Source of the DNA: Serinus canaria | Lineage: Eukaryota; Chordata; Aves; Passeriformes; Fringillidae | Length of the DNA: 64,000 bases | NCBI RefSeq assembly: GCF_022539315.1 | Contig: NC_066319.1 | Span: 29,412,093 to 29,476,092, forward strand | Reading direction: 5' to 3' | Shown here: one piece after another, positions 12,201-25,620 of the stretch | How the letters are laid out: each line of letters opens with the position of its first letter | Numbering within the stretch: position 1 is the first letter of the stretch | The notes under the pieces: model-generated | Seen by the model: the letters and a program-made list of their open reading frames with translations, nothing else | Database searches by the model: none | Told to the model about the DNA's origin: nothing | Position numbers and translations under genes: made by a program

Positions 12201-15200
12201 GTTTCAGCTGTTCTATTTGAAAACCAAAACATTTTTTTGACACTTATAAATTAGGTGCTTTTAAAAGGTATATGTCACAATCACAGGCACTTTAAAATGG
12301 AAAACTGTTTCCATCAGACAAGGTAATGTTAAAGGATTATCCTCAATCAAATCACTTCTCCAGTTCCTGTCTGAAAAATAAATTTTTAAGAAATTGAATT
12401 TTCACAGCTGTGTGTTGTCTCATTTACAAAATAAGAAAAAATACTTGGCACATCATCCTAGAACCTAAATATCTGCCAATCATTACAGCCGAGATTGTGT
12501 GAGTAAAGAATTTTGTAATATAATAACTTATATTTACAACTTTTATTTACAGTCAGAATTACATCCTTAGACAAGTGGCAGTGGGGTAAGAAACCAGCCA
12601 AACTCTACTTAAGCCATCTTCTCAAGATATGCCAAACACTAACATTCAGCCTTCCTCTCCTAGGAGTACAAATTTCCTTCTTATTCAGGCTATTTGGATT
12701 AAATTTTTTAATGTTATTAAATTATCTTAAGCATTAATGCAGTTATGCCAATTATTAACTAATGATATTGTCACAAAGTTTTGTACTGAGAGAATGGTTT
12801 ATAGCAGAAAAGTTGAAAACAGCAAGAACTTGCTAGGAGAATAAAAAACAAGACCAGCGCCTAGTCTGGTTTACAGATTATAACAAAAGTCAGCACTGCA
12901 TTTTGCATAGTTTTCCATGATTACTGACACTAATTTTAGGACAGCTTAAGTAATCACTGTAACACAGACAATTTAAACTTTAGGTAAGTTGCAGAGATAC
13001 AAGTAAAACCAAGGTAAATAGAAAATTTACCCTGCAGTTAGTGCCAGGTGATGCATAAATCCAATGCAAGTTCAGTGTATTCCATTTTACTGGGGTGAAA
13101 AGAGGAGAACTTTGAATTCAGAAAGAAAAACTAGGTAATATTAAATTCCTAGAAGTACATTCTAGTTATGAATCAGATGCCAGTGAATCTGATTATACTA
13201 TTAACTTGAATACTAAGAAAAAGATATGTGAATAAATATTCAGCAATGCACCAGCAGGGCTCAGGTAAATGCAAATACAAAAAGCTCCAAGAAGAGAGCA
13301 AACATTGAATGCCAGCACAGTTAAGTAAAATAAACAGAAAGAATAAACACAGAAGGAATAAAGAGATAGGTTTAAAAAGCAAGGACAAAAAACCCCCACC
13401 AAGGCATACCCAATATAAATATAGAAACTATCCACAAATCAAAGATACAGGACACCATAAAAGAACATCATATTTCACATTTACATTCCAAAAAGCAGAA
13501 TTATACAGTCTAATATACATATTTCATTTTAAAATGAGAAAGAAGAAACCCTTTTCATGCTTACATCTCACAACTCAGAGTATCAAGTATTTATGAACAG
13601 CCTATGTGCAAATAAAAAATAAGCACATATCTAAGTGAAAAATAGAACTAAAAGAAAATAAAGAAGGAAAATACAGAGCATGGAAGGACACAGATGAGAT
13701 CAAAAAGCCTCTAGATAATTAATTTTGAAACGGAGCTATAGAAGTCACCAAAGAAAAGCTTTTACCATAAAAAACTCAAAAACGTTAACCTTCACTTTAC
13801 ACATATTATAATACTTGTCACAAGCAGGGATACACAAGTGGGCACCAACTGATTCATTGCCTTTTTTCCAGTACAGTTATGAAAGTTTTTTCTTGAGGAC
13901 ACAGACAATGTGACTGCAACAGGATAAGCCCTTCAAAGCCTACCAAAATCAGGCTAGATCACTTGCAAGAACTGAGCAAATCCAAATATGTATGGCAACT
14001 CTGAAGCAGTATAAAATCTCTGCTTTACCTTGTCTTACAAGTCTCTCTACAACCTGAATGCCAATTCTGGAAGTGAAAAACTCTACCACAGAGCAAACAT
14101 ATGAAGACTGATGAAGGGAATGGAGAACAAAATTTGAGAGATTTGAAGCTTTCACTAACATGCAGAGTGTTAAAATTCACCAGAAAACACAAGGTTTTCT
14201 CTAAAGGCTTCAAACAAAGAACCAAAAGCTGTTTTGATATGAAGTTATGAGACTGAGTTACAATTTGAAATGTTTCTTAGAAGAGCAATTAGACTGGTTG
14301 GAAAAAAATACATGTAAGTAAAAAATACAATAATGTAAATGAGGTTCAAATTACACAAATGTCTTTTCCTTAGTTTTCTTTATAAGTGTAACTTCAAAGC
14401 ACAAACAGACCATAAACACCATCAAGGACCAGAGCACAGTCTTGAACACTGTCCCCAAGGAAACAAGCAGCTGTATCAAGAAGCACATCTAGTGAATTCA
14501 AAACCCTACAGATTGATGGATGACACAGAGTACAGTTGTATCATTCACATTCCTAAAAATGAGATTGGTTAGTTTAAAAATCACAACTGTTCAGAAGAAA
14601 TAGTGTTATAAATTATCAAATTGCAATAGCTTGTTACCATTAGCACAAGCAGGATTAAGAGCAAGAAGAAAAGTAACAGTAAAAAGAAGTCATAAATGGT
14701 ATCTGAAATTATTAACTGGTATTAGGATCACAGTTATTTTCAAGTCAAAAAACTAAAAGCTGTGAACTTTGGTAAAGACTCCAGTGCAGAGCAAAATGCA
14801 CATGATCATAAGTAATACCACCTCATTCATATTCCAAATTATACAAGGGAGATGTTAAGGAAGAGACACAATTTAGCAATTATCTGTAGAATCTTGTGAT
14901 GGTATCTGAAAAAATGCCTAAGAACAGAAAGAGACAGCTAGCAGCAAAAAACCAACATCAATGAAACCAAAAGCACACACCACATTCCCCCCCAATGTAA
15001 ACAAACAAAAAACCAAACCAAACAATGAAAACCCAAACCCAAGCTTAAAGTATTGGCATCAAATTAATGACATTTTTCTAGCCAGGAAAATCCTAAACCT
15101 TAATTTTATTAACAAGTCTGTAACAAATAGAAGGGCTTTCTGTCACAGGACTAACGCACATTTCAACCTCTTCCAGTTTGTAAAGTTAATATCTTTCAAT

Positions 15201-16527
15201 TCCCTGACTGCCTAATATGACAAGATCACCAAAATAAAAGATCCACATATCTTGGCCTACCATATTACACCCTGAGGATCCAAAATCATAACAAGCACAA
15301 TAATTAGAATGCCATAAACAAAATAATTAGAACTCCCTTTGGTGGCCTGGTAATTTCAGGCTTGGTTAGAACAGACAATATAGAAACAGAACACAGGTGC
15401 CCAAAGAGGAAAAACATGCACATTTTCCCTTTGCTGTAATACAGAACACTAAGTTTTTCTTCAGTTTGAACAAAAAAATGATCTTTCATTGCTTGGTATT
15501 TCTTCTCTGGACCAATGAGATAGGGAGGGGCCAAGGAGTGCAACTTATTAAAGGGCACAGAAAAAAGACTGTGTACAAGTGACCTCCTGATGGGATAAAG
15601 CAGACTGGAAAAGAGGTTTCAATTCATTGCTGGGTACTCTGCAAAAACATACTGTTAGATCAACAGGATCAAATTTAACTGCTCCAGCAAGTACTTAAGA
15701 TTGATGGACAAAAGGCAGCACATCCCAGCATCTGCAGTCTTGGCTGGACTTTCCTCTATGTAGCTCAAACTTCTGCAGGGCAAAGATGATCAAATAGATC
15801 TAATAACATAATGCTTCACTAGGCACTCAGAGGTAAAGCAGAATACAGATGGCACATGATTCCTCTTCCTGTGACACTACACTGATTGGTTTTATTGTGA
15901 AGTCTATTTATACAGCTGATTATAAATTCCTAGGGTGCTTTGATTAATGCAATAGCAGCTGGACTACTTCCTTTCTCTTAGCACTTAGCTGCATTCTTGA
16001 TTAGCGAGTGGTATAGGAAAGCTTGTGAAACAAGTACAGGAAGATCAAACAAAAGCAATGATTTCCTCTTAGACCACTACATGACATGAAACCTGCCAAT
16101 ACTAGACAAGTTAGTCTCTGACCTGCTGGGAGTAGCCAGATTCCAGATGGTCCTAGAAAGCTGCTTTTGTATGGTCCTTGTCTTATTTGTACCTAACATG
16201 GAAAGAAAAAAAACAGAGCAAGCTGTTTGGGCAACTCTGTGATGTTGTCTAGATGCCATTTCCAAATGGAGCACATTTCCAGTCATCCAGTGTGTATATG
16301 ATGTGTACAAGATCTATCAGATCCATCCCTACAGGACTACTATCACTATTGAAAGTCAAATCTACTTCCACTACACTAAAACATGTATATACATACAATC
16401 TGCATGCCACTGGCATCTCAAGGTAACAAACAACTACAAAACACTCTATCACATCTATCCTGGATCCTCAGCTTTCCAAAGGAAGGGGAAAGGAGAGAGG
16501 ATTCAAGTCATTGCTGAAGTTTATGTG

Positions 16528-16545
16528 TGCATGCCATGGCATGCA
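16528..16545. repeat. 18-bp perfect palindrome
   Basis: TGCATGCCATGGCATGCA is its own reverse complement, with no spacer. It could bind a dimeric factor or be chance. Confidence 0.8.
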
Positions 16546-18536
16546 AAATCTGCAGTGCTGACCAGGAGAGAAAGCACAGGCAGAAGTCAGCATACACCTG
16601 ACTCAATATAATTTTATTTTCAAACTTGGCAGATTGGTGAAGTTCTAGATATGGCCCAGAATTATGTGAAATATGTAAATGTGTCCCCTTTTATACTGCA
16701 AAAGAATTCAGAGCTAAAAACTTGTGTTCTCCCCAAAATAGTGTTTTAAAACCAAAGCAAGCACAGGAGTTAAGCTGCAACTGCATTTGGCCTTGGCTAA
16801 TTCAGGTACCAATACATGCAGTGAAGGATACATCAGGATGAGTTCAGGATAAATCAAAATATGTAGACAAATTCAGTAATAAATTTAAGTTTACAGACAC
16901 ATCATTTATAAGTTTTTCCAGATTTTACTGCGAAGAAGCACCTAATTTCGTGTCATCCTGGGAAAAAAAGTAATTGGTAAAAGTGTTCAATAAATCAACT
17001 TATGTTGTAAAAAATATTTTCTCAGAAGACATCCACTTCAATTCTCATATTTAAGGAAGCAAAATTCTTGCTTTAAGTACACTCTAAGTCTCAGCTTTAA
17101 GTTACATATGCAACTGTTAAGATGTTCTCAAAATGGGATTTGTTTTCCTCATTGTACAATTTCTTTCCTACCATACAATTGTTAGCAAAATTAAATGCTT
17201 CTGTGTTCCAAAACAGAATGAAGTAGCAGAATTAAAATCCAAACAGGAAGCTATTTTGAGAAGTCTCTCCATTATTTCCCCCCCCCCAGCTGAATGTGAA
17301 CAGTGGATAATTAAAAATAAAGCTATTGTGGGGTGTTCTGATTTTTTTTATTTTGCACTCTGAGGTAATGAATAACCCGTGACCTAACCTACAAGAGGAA
17401 AAATTCTTGCCTAGGAACATGCAAAGTTCCAAGTCATTCTTTCTAGAGGCAAGAACAATTATTCCATCTCTCTTGTTCCCAATTTCCATTCACCTTATGA
17501 CATCTCTCTCTACCTCCTAAATAAAAGAGAATCACAAGCTGTGGGAAATCATGAGCATTATTAATTTTTTTTTTAAATCTTTTAAGGATTCAAGCACAAG
17601 AGAATCAAATTTGTCTGGACACCACTTTCACAAGCACCACAGCACAGAATTGAAAAATACATGACTAATCAGAAAAGATGGTAAGTAGCATATTAATTTC
17701 TTCTGCAGTCCTAAATCCAGTTTGCCCTATGTTCTGCAAAATGCAGAGCCACAGTAATTCAACCTGCATTTTAATCTAAATCAAGTTCTCCTCCCTCTAA
17801 GACTACAGAGCTTAGTCCATTTTAGATGGCTTAATACAAGTTGATAACTCTACCTACCGACCTCATCCTAGCAGTAACCATTACTAGAAAATACCACTGC
17901 ATTACACATGATGAAATGGGAAGCTGCTAAAAAAGGAGTTCTATCCAACTTCAGTCCCAATGTTCACAAAATGTATACATTTTTTAGAAAGGGAAAAGCT
18001 TACTTTCCCTTTGTTTTGACACTCAAGCAATATGCCAGAATTACCACTTTATGCCACAAGGTTTCTGCTTAGGAAAATTCCATCTCAGTGACAATATGAC
18101 AATACTGCAGATGGGGGTATCAGCCCCCTTTGCTAACTAGCACTTTCCATTATAATTCATTTTTAGTCTCATAGAACTTTATTACACTTGATGTATTTTG
18201 TTTTAACTTTCCAGCATGAGACCTAAAACAATGCTACAAGAAGCCAATTACAAGCATGGAGGATGGCTCTCAACAAAAACATTTTCATTTTGCTTTGTCC
18301 TTGTTCTGAAGCCTGTCATCCAAGCCTTGTTTACTGCACACCAACAAAATTCAGTTCTGAACACCAAATGACTCTTTTCTTTAGCAACAACCTCCACTGA
18401 GTGCTTCACAGCTGCTTTGCCTTTACAATACCTCCATCCTGAGACAGATTCATCCATTTACAGACAGGGAATGAAGCCACAATAGATTGATGTGAAGAGT
18501 TTTGACTACCTGCTTCAAATATGGCACGCTGCAACA

Positions 18537-18576
18537 TTTATTAAAAGAGCAGTATTAAACTTTTATTAAAAGAGCA
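18537..18576 (+). repeat. Direct repeat, 15 bp, period 25
   Basis: TTTATTAAAAGAGCA occurs at 18537-18551 and again at 18562-18576. Confidence 0.85.
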
Positions 18577-21500
18577 TCCTTTGCTGAATGTAATTGTAGA
18601 AGTGAGCATTTCACTTTTAATCTCACAAACCATGTACTCACAAAATGGGATTTACTATTACTGTTCAGCCATGAAAGGCCTGCTTAGAATGGTTTAGTCA
18701 TCCCTGAGTATACTTATATATTTTTATATTACCAAAGGCATATCTGATTCTCTAAGGAAGAGTTCAGCTAACTTGATTAGTTCTTATCCACCTTGGAAAA
18801 AAATCAACATTTCCAACACCAATGATACAACAATCTGAAAATAGTTTCCTTGGCTGCAAACAGACTTATTCCTTGAACAGATTGAGGAAGAGATATCGTG
18901 TAAAATACAAAGTGAGATCAGACTTTCTCATAATACCAAAAGAGAAAAGATTGCATAGAAAAACTTAACCCTCAATTCTCTAATTCTTGCATTTCAGTCC
19001 TACTGCCCTCAATATTGTCTTGATATTTTTATACACAGTTTTATATTTGTTTTTGCATGGGTTATAGTAATAGATTAATAATATTTATACATTATTCTGA
19101 TTCATTTGAGCTCATGGTCTAGATACAAATAGCTGACTTTCAGGTGGAAAAACTCAGTATTTCTTAACCAGCAGCCAGAATGTCTCTAAGTCTGGAAACT
19201 CTTTTCATGGTTTATCCACAGTACTCTCTAATATTTAATTTTTCTCTGTTAAAAATCTGTTATGCAACAAACACAATTTGCAACAGCTAGACTATTCTCC
19301 ACTTAACAAACAAACAAGCAAAAACAAAATAAGCCTTTTTGCTATCTAAAGTAATTGTCTTGGGAAAAAAGGAAAATAAGTGTATACTGAAATATATTAG
19401 ACAAAAATATAAGTAGAAAAAGAAATAATGTGTTCCTTGCAAAGCACATGTCATGTAATACACACCAAGTAACAAAAATTCCATCCATAATTCACAAGAA
19501 AGAATATTTATGCAAGAAGTACATTTGTTTGACATTTAACTCTAAGTTTTATTACCTTGGCTCCACCACAGGCTTGTTCCTTATATGTACGGACATAGTT
19601 ACTTAATTAGTACCACATACTTCAGTAAATTCTTAACAGTATGAAATTTTTCAGCTTCTGTGCATACACAATCCCAACCCAAGAACTAGAAATTGCAATC
19701 AATAAAAATTTTTGTTTCCATTTGTACCACTGTACTTCAACAGAAATTCTTCCTGCAGGCTGATTTATGAGTTCAAAGCAGCAACTACTATAGTTGAATG
19801 TACTCACTTATGAGCACTGCAAACACACTTCAGGACATTAAAGCAGATTAAACCTCCTACAGCAATTCAAGGAAGTACTATGTATTTGTATTTTAACCAA
19901 AAACTAATAATGAAGAGTGAAAAAGTTGGTCTTGTTTTAAACATTGCATATGACACTATCACTTCATATTGCAGTTGGTCTCTCTGCTAACCTGAGATCA
20001 AAATCTTCTGACATTCCCAACAATTTCATCAACACTGGGTCTGCCACTGACTCACTTAAGTAATCTTTGAATCAGTACTTTACGCTTCCCATGCTTTAAT
20101 TACCTAGCTGTATATCAATTTTTTAATATGTCAAACAGATTTTCAAAGGAACATTCATTTGCAATGTGCTTGGACACTAAGATAAAACATCTTAAACTTT
20201 CAAAATCTAAGTCTTGCTTGGTCAGGATTTATATGGTATTCCTGTCAAAACGAGTTACAAATATAATCCCTAAACTTCACTAAACTCCGTGAGGAACAAA
20301 AATTAGGTACCAGAGTCCTGTAATTTGCATTACCTTTTAGTGCTACCTCAGTAGATGTTGCAAACAAACTTTGCTGTGACCACACAAGGATCTGAAAGCT
20401 TGCTTGAAAAGAATGTGGTGTGCAACAGCTAAGAGTATCTCCAGGTGTCTGCACAGACAGACATGTTTGTTTACAGAGAATCAAGACTATTCAGAACAAT
20501 GCTCAAACATATAGCTTTTAGAGCCTTCAGTGTCAACACTTTGCAAGAAACTTTGTATTATTCTTGGCAAGAAGCTGTGGAAACTGGCAAGAAAATAGTC
20601 AAGATACCTTTGTACGTAAGTGAACTGGAATTTTTCACAGAACAGTTTCTCTTGTAAATTTGTCTACACCTAGTTTAATCAACAAAATTTGCAGCTGTTA
20701 ACAGGTTGTGCTTCCATATGCTACCTGTTATAAGTACATTTCTTAAGACAGAAGCCTGTTTAGAATCCAATTGCTTTAATTAGACTTGGTACCAAAAAGA
20801 AAAAAAGTGTAAATAATAAAGCTAACCATCAATAGAAGTACAATAAAGGGCAGGTTACAGGAAAACTGCTTTCCTCTGACTTACAAATGTGTAAGCACAA
20901 GGGCAGTGGAGGATATTTAGCTTTGCTTACATACACATCTCAGGAGAAATGTACTTCCCTCATTTAGTGCTGACTAATTGTGCCCATGGTGGATGGAATA
21001 CAATTAAGATACTTCCAGCAAAACTTGAGGTAATTACTGTCATATTACTGGTGTACACTGCATAGTCACAGGATATAAAACACATTCATAAAGGCTGGTA
21101 TTTCAGCAAGTTGCTACTGATTATTTTAGAGACTAAACTTTGTTATCTGAATTTCTCATTACTTGCAATCTCCACCCCATCTTTCAAAAACAGGAAGGGA
21201 AACAACCTTGCCTGTAAGAATTTCTTAACTTCTTAGGAAGGTACATTTGTTTGAGGCCTGAATCATTCATCCAACTAGTTCCACCTTGTTTCAGATTAAT
21301 TAGATAGATGGTGGGTGCATGGGAGTATACTTTGGGTTACTCTTTGCTTTCTACATTGCATTCATTATTAAATTTACTGTCCATTGCTTATTTTAAAGCA
21401 AAAGTAAGTTGTTCATCAGACATGCTCAGATTTCAAATGCCCTACCACTGAGAATTTTGCACATTGGTGATACCTGTTCCTCGGCTGTATTCTATCTTCC

Positions 21501-23671
21501 TCAAGCTTACTGACATTTTGGAAAACTTTTATTTCTGTAAGAACGCACAATTTCCTTGGAGCTAAGTCCAAACCTTCATTCATAGCTTGGCTATAATCAT
21601 CAGAACTGTTCCAATCTAATGCTCTTTAGTTCAGATTTTGTAGTACTTATGGCTACAAGGATAAAAGAAGTGAAAGGCGGTATAGATTTATGTCTATTAT
21701 AGCCTTTCCTGATCAGGAACTCAGCAATTTAAAAGCAAAACATAACCCAGCAACTTCAGATCCCCAAGAGTAGTAGCCTCATGTTTTGCCCATGCTTGAT
21801 TAGCATAGTTCATAACAGGAGAGACAAACCTTGATATTAAATACCAGAAGCCTGACCAAATGAGCTGCAGTGAAAATGAAACTTCTCTTGGCTTTGAACA
21901 GTCACATAGCCCAAGACAAGGAAATCTAAATTCTTCTAATGACACAACCAAAATGAATCCTCAAGGAGATATGGACATTTGTATAAGAAACAACTGGAGA
22001 TTTTAAAAACAAAGGGAAGAAATGGAACAGGTTTTAGATTGTTAACCAAACAAATTAGAGCACACTGAAGAAAGTCATGAATTAGAATTAGAATCTTGAA
22101 TTAAGAATGTTAAGATAAGCTAGGGTGTGTGAAGAACTGACTGCCCTGAGGTCACCCATGCAAATAAAAGAAGATAAGGACCATGAACACTACCTAGATG
22201 AGAAAAGTCTCCATGATTAAATTGTTGATGGACAGGTTTACTCAGAACCAGGCAAAATACACACACAATCAGCTACATAATTTATAATTTACAAAAGAGT
22301 CTCAGTGCTGTCACCATCACACTGTATTAGCAATGTGCCAAGAAAGGAAGCAGTAGTTAGAGAGTCCACTTAAAATGCAAGGTCTTCCTTGAAATACAGC
22401 CATTGCTTTTAAAGTATTTTCATCACCAAGTAACTTTCTTAAAAGCAACACTTTTTTTTCCAGAAAAGACATCAGCAAAAGTCAAGAGGATTGTTTATAC
22501 AACATTAGTAGCATTGTTTATCTTCAAATATGTCAAAGAGCTGTCCGGAAACTTTGGACAGAATGATCCATCAACTCATCTTGTTCAGTTTCCATCAGAA
22601 AACTACCAGCTTCTCTAATATATCATTTCTCTTCTTCAGAAATAAAAATTATGGAGGCTTTTCTGCTAGAAACTAAAAATTAGTAAACAAATACTTGCTC
22701 TCTCCCCCTTATTTCAAAATTATCCTGTTATACTGGCACACACAGAGCAATGTTCTATAGCAGGCATATTGATATCACCATGAAAACGTAAAGCCATTAT
22801 TCTCACATGACTATTCAGGTAAGAGTCCTAACCTTCAGGGCTTCTACTCACCCCAGTGAGACTTGGGGATGCACAAAACTCCTGACAACACATTAATTTT
22901 AGTACCATGGAGCTGCTGTTCTCAGAGCAGCCAAGTTTGAAAACCTTTAGGATAATCTTGGCTTATAGACTGATTTCTAGGACAAATTCACTAGTAAGTG
23001 CTCTCTCTATCATCCAGTGTTGTCCTTACAGAAAAGTTTTCCTTTTCAACTCCTGCAGAGGTAATTCTTCACTCCAGGTTTGCATATGCTCAGTTAACAT
23101 TGATGATGCACTTCTTCCAAAACCTCAGTGCTGAGGGCTTCCAAGGGACCATTTTAAAATCTATGCCAAACTATTTCATTAGAGAAGCGAGGCACTACAC
23201 AGAGATCAAATAATTATATTATAGCTGTGTATATATTTGTTTTTTCTGCAGATCAAGGATGAATCTACCAAAACATCTGCACTGCTCCCAACCTGAGACA
23301 AGTAGACACTCAGCACAGCATCACCAATAAAAGACCTTCCCATAAAATGATCTCCTGGAGTACAGAAGTAACCTTAATCTCTGCTGCACTGTTTTGTAAA
23401 TGTCTTTAGCCCACAGCAAGAGCAACATTGTAGTAACAGATATTTGTCTTCCACTTACAGCTTTAAAGGACATCACAGATGTGCTGAGCTAATTCAAACC
23501 TACGGAGTCAGCAGCTTTGAAACAATGCTACAAAGGCTACAATGGTACTAGACACATAATGACCACATCACTAGGTGCTGCAACTGAAAAAAGATATTAA
23601 AGAACACCAGAAGGAACAAGTCTTCATGTTAGTTGGAAGTTCAGCAGGGATACAGCACAGTTGTGTTTGAC

Positions 23672-23738
23672 TTTTGGGGGGTTTTGTTTGTTGTGGTTTT
23701 TGGTTTGGTTTTTTTTGTTTGTTTGTTTTGTTTTTTTT
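23672..23738 (+). repeat. T/G-rich simple sequence
   Basis: Interrupted TTTG and T-run repeats of about 67 bp, the complement of the CAAAA-type sequence seen at 4.7 kb. It could be the tail of an unrecognised minus-strand retroposon. Confidence 0.8.
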
Positions 23739-24154
23739 AAGGAGCAACCACAAATTTGTCAATACAAAGATGTTGAGAGTTGAGCTGATGACAGCTTAAC
23801 AGTAAAACCAGATCTCTCTGACACCATTCATTTAATTATTTTCTTTATTGTAATTCTTTCAACTTTAAAACAGCTTGAACTGGGAGAACTCCTGTTTTCT
23901 GTCATTTTGCAACTCATAACCTGCAGGGCTGTTCCATTTAGAATAAAATGTTAGAAAAGTGATAAAAGTAAATCATTACACTGTGCACTTAAAAGTCTCA
24001 AAGTGAAGACCTGGAAAGCAGAGACAATTCACATAAAAACAGAGGGGAGAAGATAATTTGCTGCTTACGGCACAGAACTCTAAGTTAATACATCTGGGTT
24101 CCATTCCATACATTAAATGTGAATAACACCATGTGCTTTGTAGAAGTGAAAGGA

Positions 24155-24225
24155 GGTTTTATTCATCAGTATTTATAAAGCATTTCAAGATCCCAAGATA
24201 AAATATTTTAGCAAAGCAGAAATCA
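24155..24225 (+). repeat. Possible MIR/L2-type 3' tail
   Basis: TATAAAGCATTTCAAGATCC followed by CAAGATAAAATATTTTAG resembles the same tail seen near 5290 and 9165. It is short and weak. Confidence 0.35.
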
Positions 24226-24389
24226 CTGTATGTTATTTTACTTTGCAAATTATTTTACAGAGCAAAACAACAGTCTAAGAGAAATACAGTACCCTACTCT
24301 CTCAAAGCTTCTGAAAACTGGCAAGCATTTTCAAATATCCATATTAAAAGTCAGATTACCAAAAAAAAACCCAACAGGAATAGATACAG

Positions 24390-24435
24390 AAATGTAAAGA
24401 TACAAGATACCTAAATGTAAAGGTCAAGATACATA
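24390..24435 (+). repeat. Two-copy tandem repeat, 23 bp
   Basis: Copies at 24390-24412 and 24413-24435 share AAATGTAAAG at the start and CAAGATAC near the end, with a few differences. A simple local duplication. Confidence 0.75.
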
Positions 24436-24705
24436 AATCTTGAATTTTAAGCAGAGATCAAACTGTTCAAGTCATGCACTCAGTCTCTTAATTCAATCAC
24501 TGATGTTAAGTATTGAGACTCCTAAATTATGTTTTACAAAAGCAAAACACAGACTTCAGGTGACCCACTAACATAACTGAGATGCTCATAGGAAGTCAAC
24601 TTCACTTCAGCTAATCAACAAGTTTTTCTCTCCATGAAAGCAGAAAATAATCCATGGCATAAGTGCCAACCACAAAGAAACTAGTCTCAAATTTACCCAA
24701 AATAT

Positions 24706-25260
24706 TGTAACGATTCAACACTCAAATAGCAAAACGTCACAGCAGGTGTAGCAGTTGAGACTGCCACGATCCACAGAATATCACCATACATTTCAGAAAG
24801 CTTTAGGCATTTACCCAAAGACAGTAACACCATACCTCATCAGAAGGCTTCAAGCAGCTGCCCTTCTTTGTCTTTAGCCCAACCTTTTATACCCCTCTTA
24901 ATTCATGCATTGCACCTGTGTGCTCTCTGTCCCCTTTGGTGATTGGTCAGTGCACCTGGGCGCCCATTACCTTCAATGCTGCTCACCTGCTTTTCACAGC
25001 TGTAGCCCATTGGGGATGAGGCTCGGCCACAGTCCCACTCCCAATTACCACAAGCTGTGTGCCTACAGCAAAACACATTGGTCTTTCTACCTATCACATC
25101 TGGTTTTTAAATTGATGGCCTAGAAGCCAATCCCTCTCCATTTCACCCTTTTGACTTTGTCAGTAGAATCCTGTCCCAATACCGTTCCTCCAAAGTAGGG
25201 TATAATTTAAAGATTATAAAACACAGATACAATTTAAAGCTTAACAGTACAGTAATACTA
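24706..25260 (-). mobile_element. Probable LTR with promoter, minus orientation
   Basis: Read on the minus strand, this stretch has a compact promoter: three CCAAT boxes (minus-strand CCAAT at 25009-25013, 24942-24946 and 25077-25081) followed by a TATA box (GGGGTATAAAAGG, 24883-24895). Base composition is GC-richer than the flanks between about 24870 and 25140. This arrangement is typical of a retroviral U3, and the wording resembles LTRs I have seen in bird genomes, but I cannot name the family. Ends are estimated from possible TG/CA termini; no target-site duplication was confirmed and no AATAAA is evident downstream of the TATA box. A cellular promoter is a less likely alternative. Confidence 0.5.
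24883..24895 (-). promoter_or_regulatory. TATA box with three upstream CCAAT boxes
   Basis: The minus strand reads GGGGTATAAAAGG, a close match to the TATA consensus. CCAAT boxes on the same strand lie about 54, 121 and 189 bp upstream, at regular 67-68 bp steps. Predicted transcription would run leftward, the same direction as RAD51B. Confidence 0.5.
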
Positions 25261-25299
25261 ATAAAATATCAAATTATCACATCTCAGCCTGACTAATCT

Positions 25300-25620
25300 T
25301 AGCTCTCATTATTTCCACACACTACTACCAGGTAGGTGAGGTGTCCTTCCTAACATCCCAGCACAGTCATTTGGAGCTTCAGTATGTCTACTGTCTCTTC
25401 AGTATACTTACAGTTGCTTGGATGCTGACTGAGCAGAGATGAGTGACTGCCTTTGAATCACTTTTTATTCTTTTTTTCTCCTCCATTCTCTTATTAAACT
25501 CTTCATCTCAACCCATATAATTTTCTTGGTTTTTCTCTTTCAGTTCTCTCCCCCATCCCTCTGAGGGGAAGGAAGCAAGCAATTGGTGGGTGTGTAGCTG
25601 CTGGGCTGAGTCAACTCACT
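25300..25620 (+). mobile_element. LTR 3' fragment, plus orientation
   Basis: The segment with ATTAAACTC near 25494, a long pyrimidine-rich stretch, then CTCTCCCCCATCCCTCTGAG and a GC-rich end near 25620 resembles the R-U5 end of a common avian ERV LTR. The ATTAAA would be the poly(A) signal. The left boundary is not clear and the copy is diverged. It lies directly beside the opposite-strand LTR at 24706-25260. Confidence 0.4.

Larger units (their letters stand above)
9226..23671. other. Long repeat-poor intronic stretch
   Basis: About 14 kb with almost no recognisable transposon, only the small palindrome at 16.5 kb and the 15-bp direct repeat at 18.5 kb. The longest open frame (10191-10592, 133 codons) has random composition. 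Absence of repeats in such a stretch would fit conserved non-coding DNA, but conservation cannot be seen from one sequence. Confidence 0.5.

Noticed and set aside
15880..15910. CCAATCAG on the minus strand as a possible start of the next RAD51B exon
   Set aside because: Flanking bases do not continue the expected reading and splice signals are absent.
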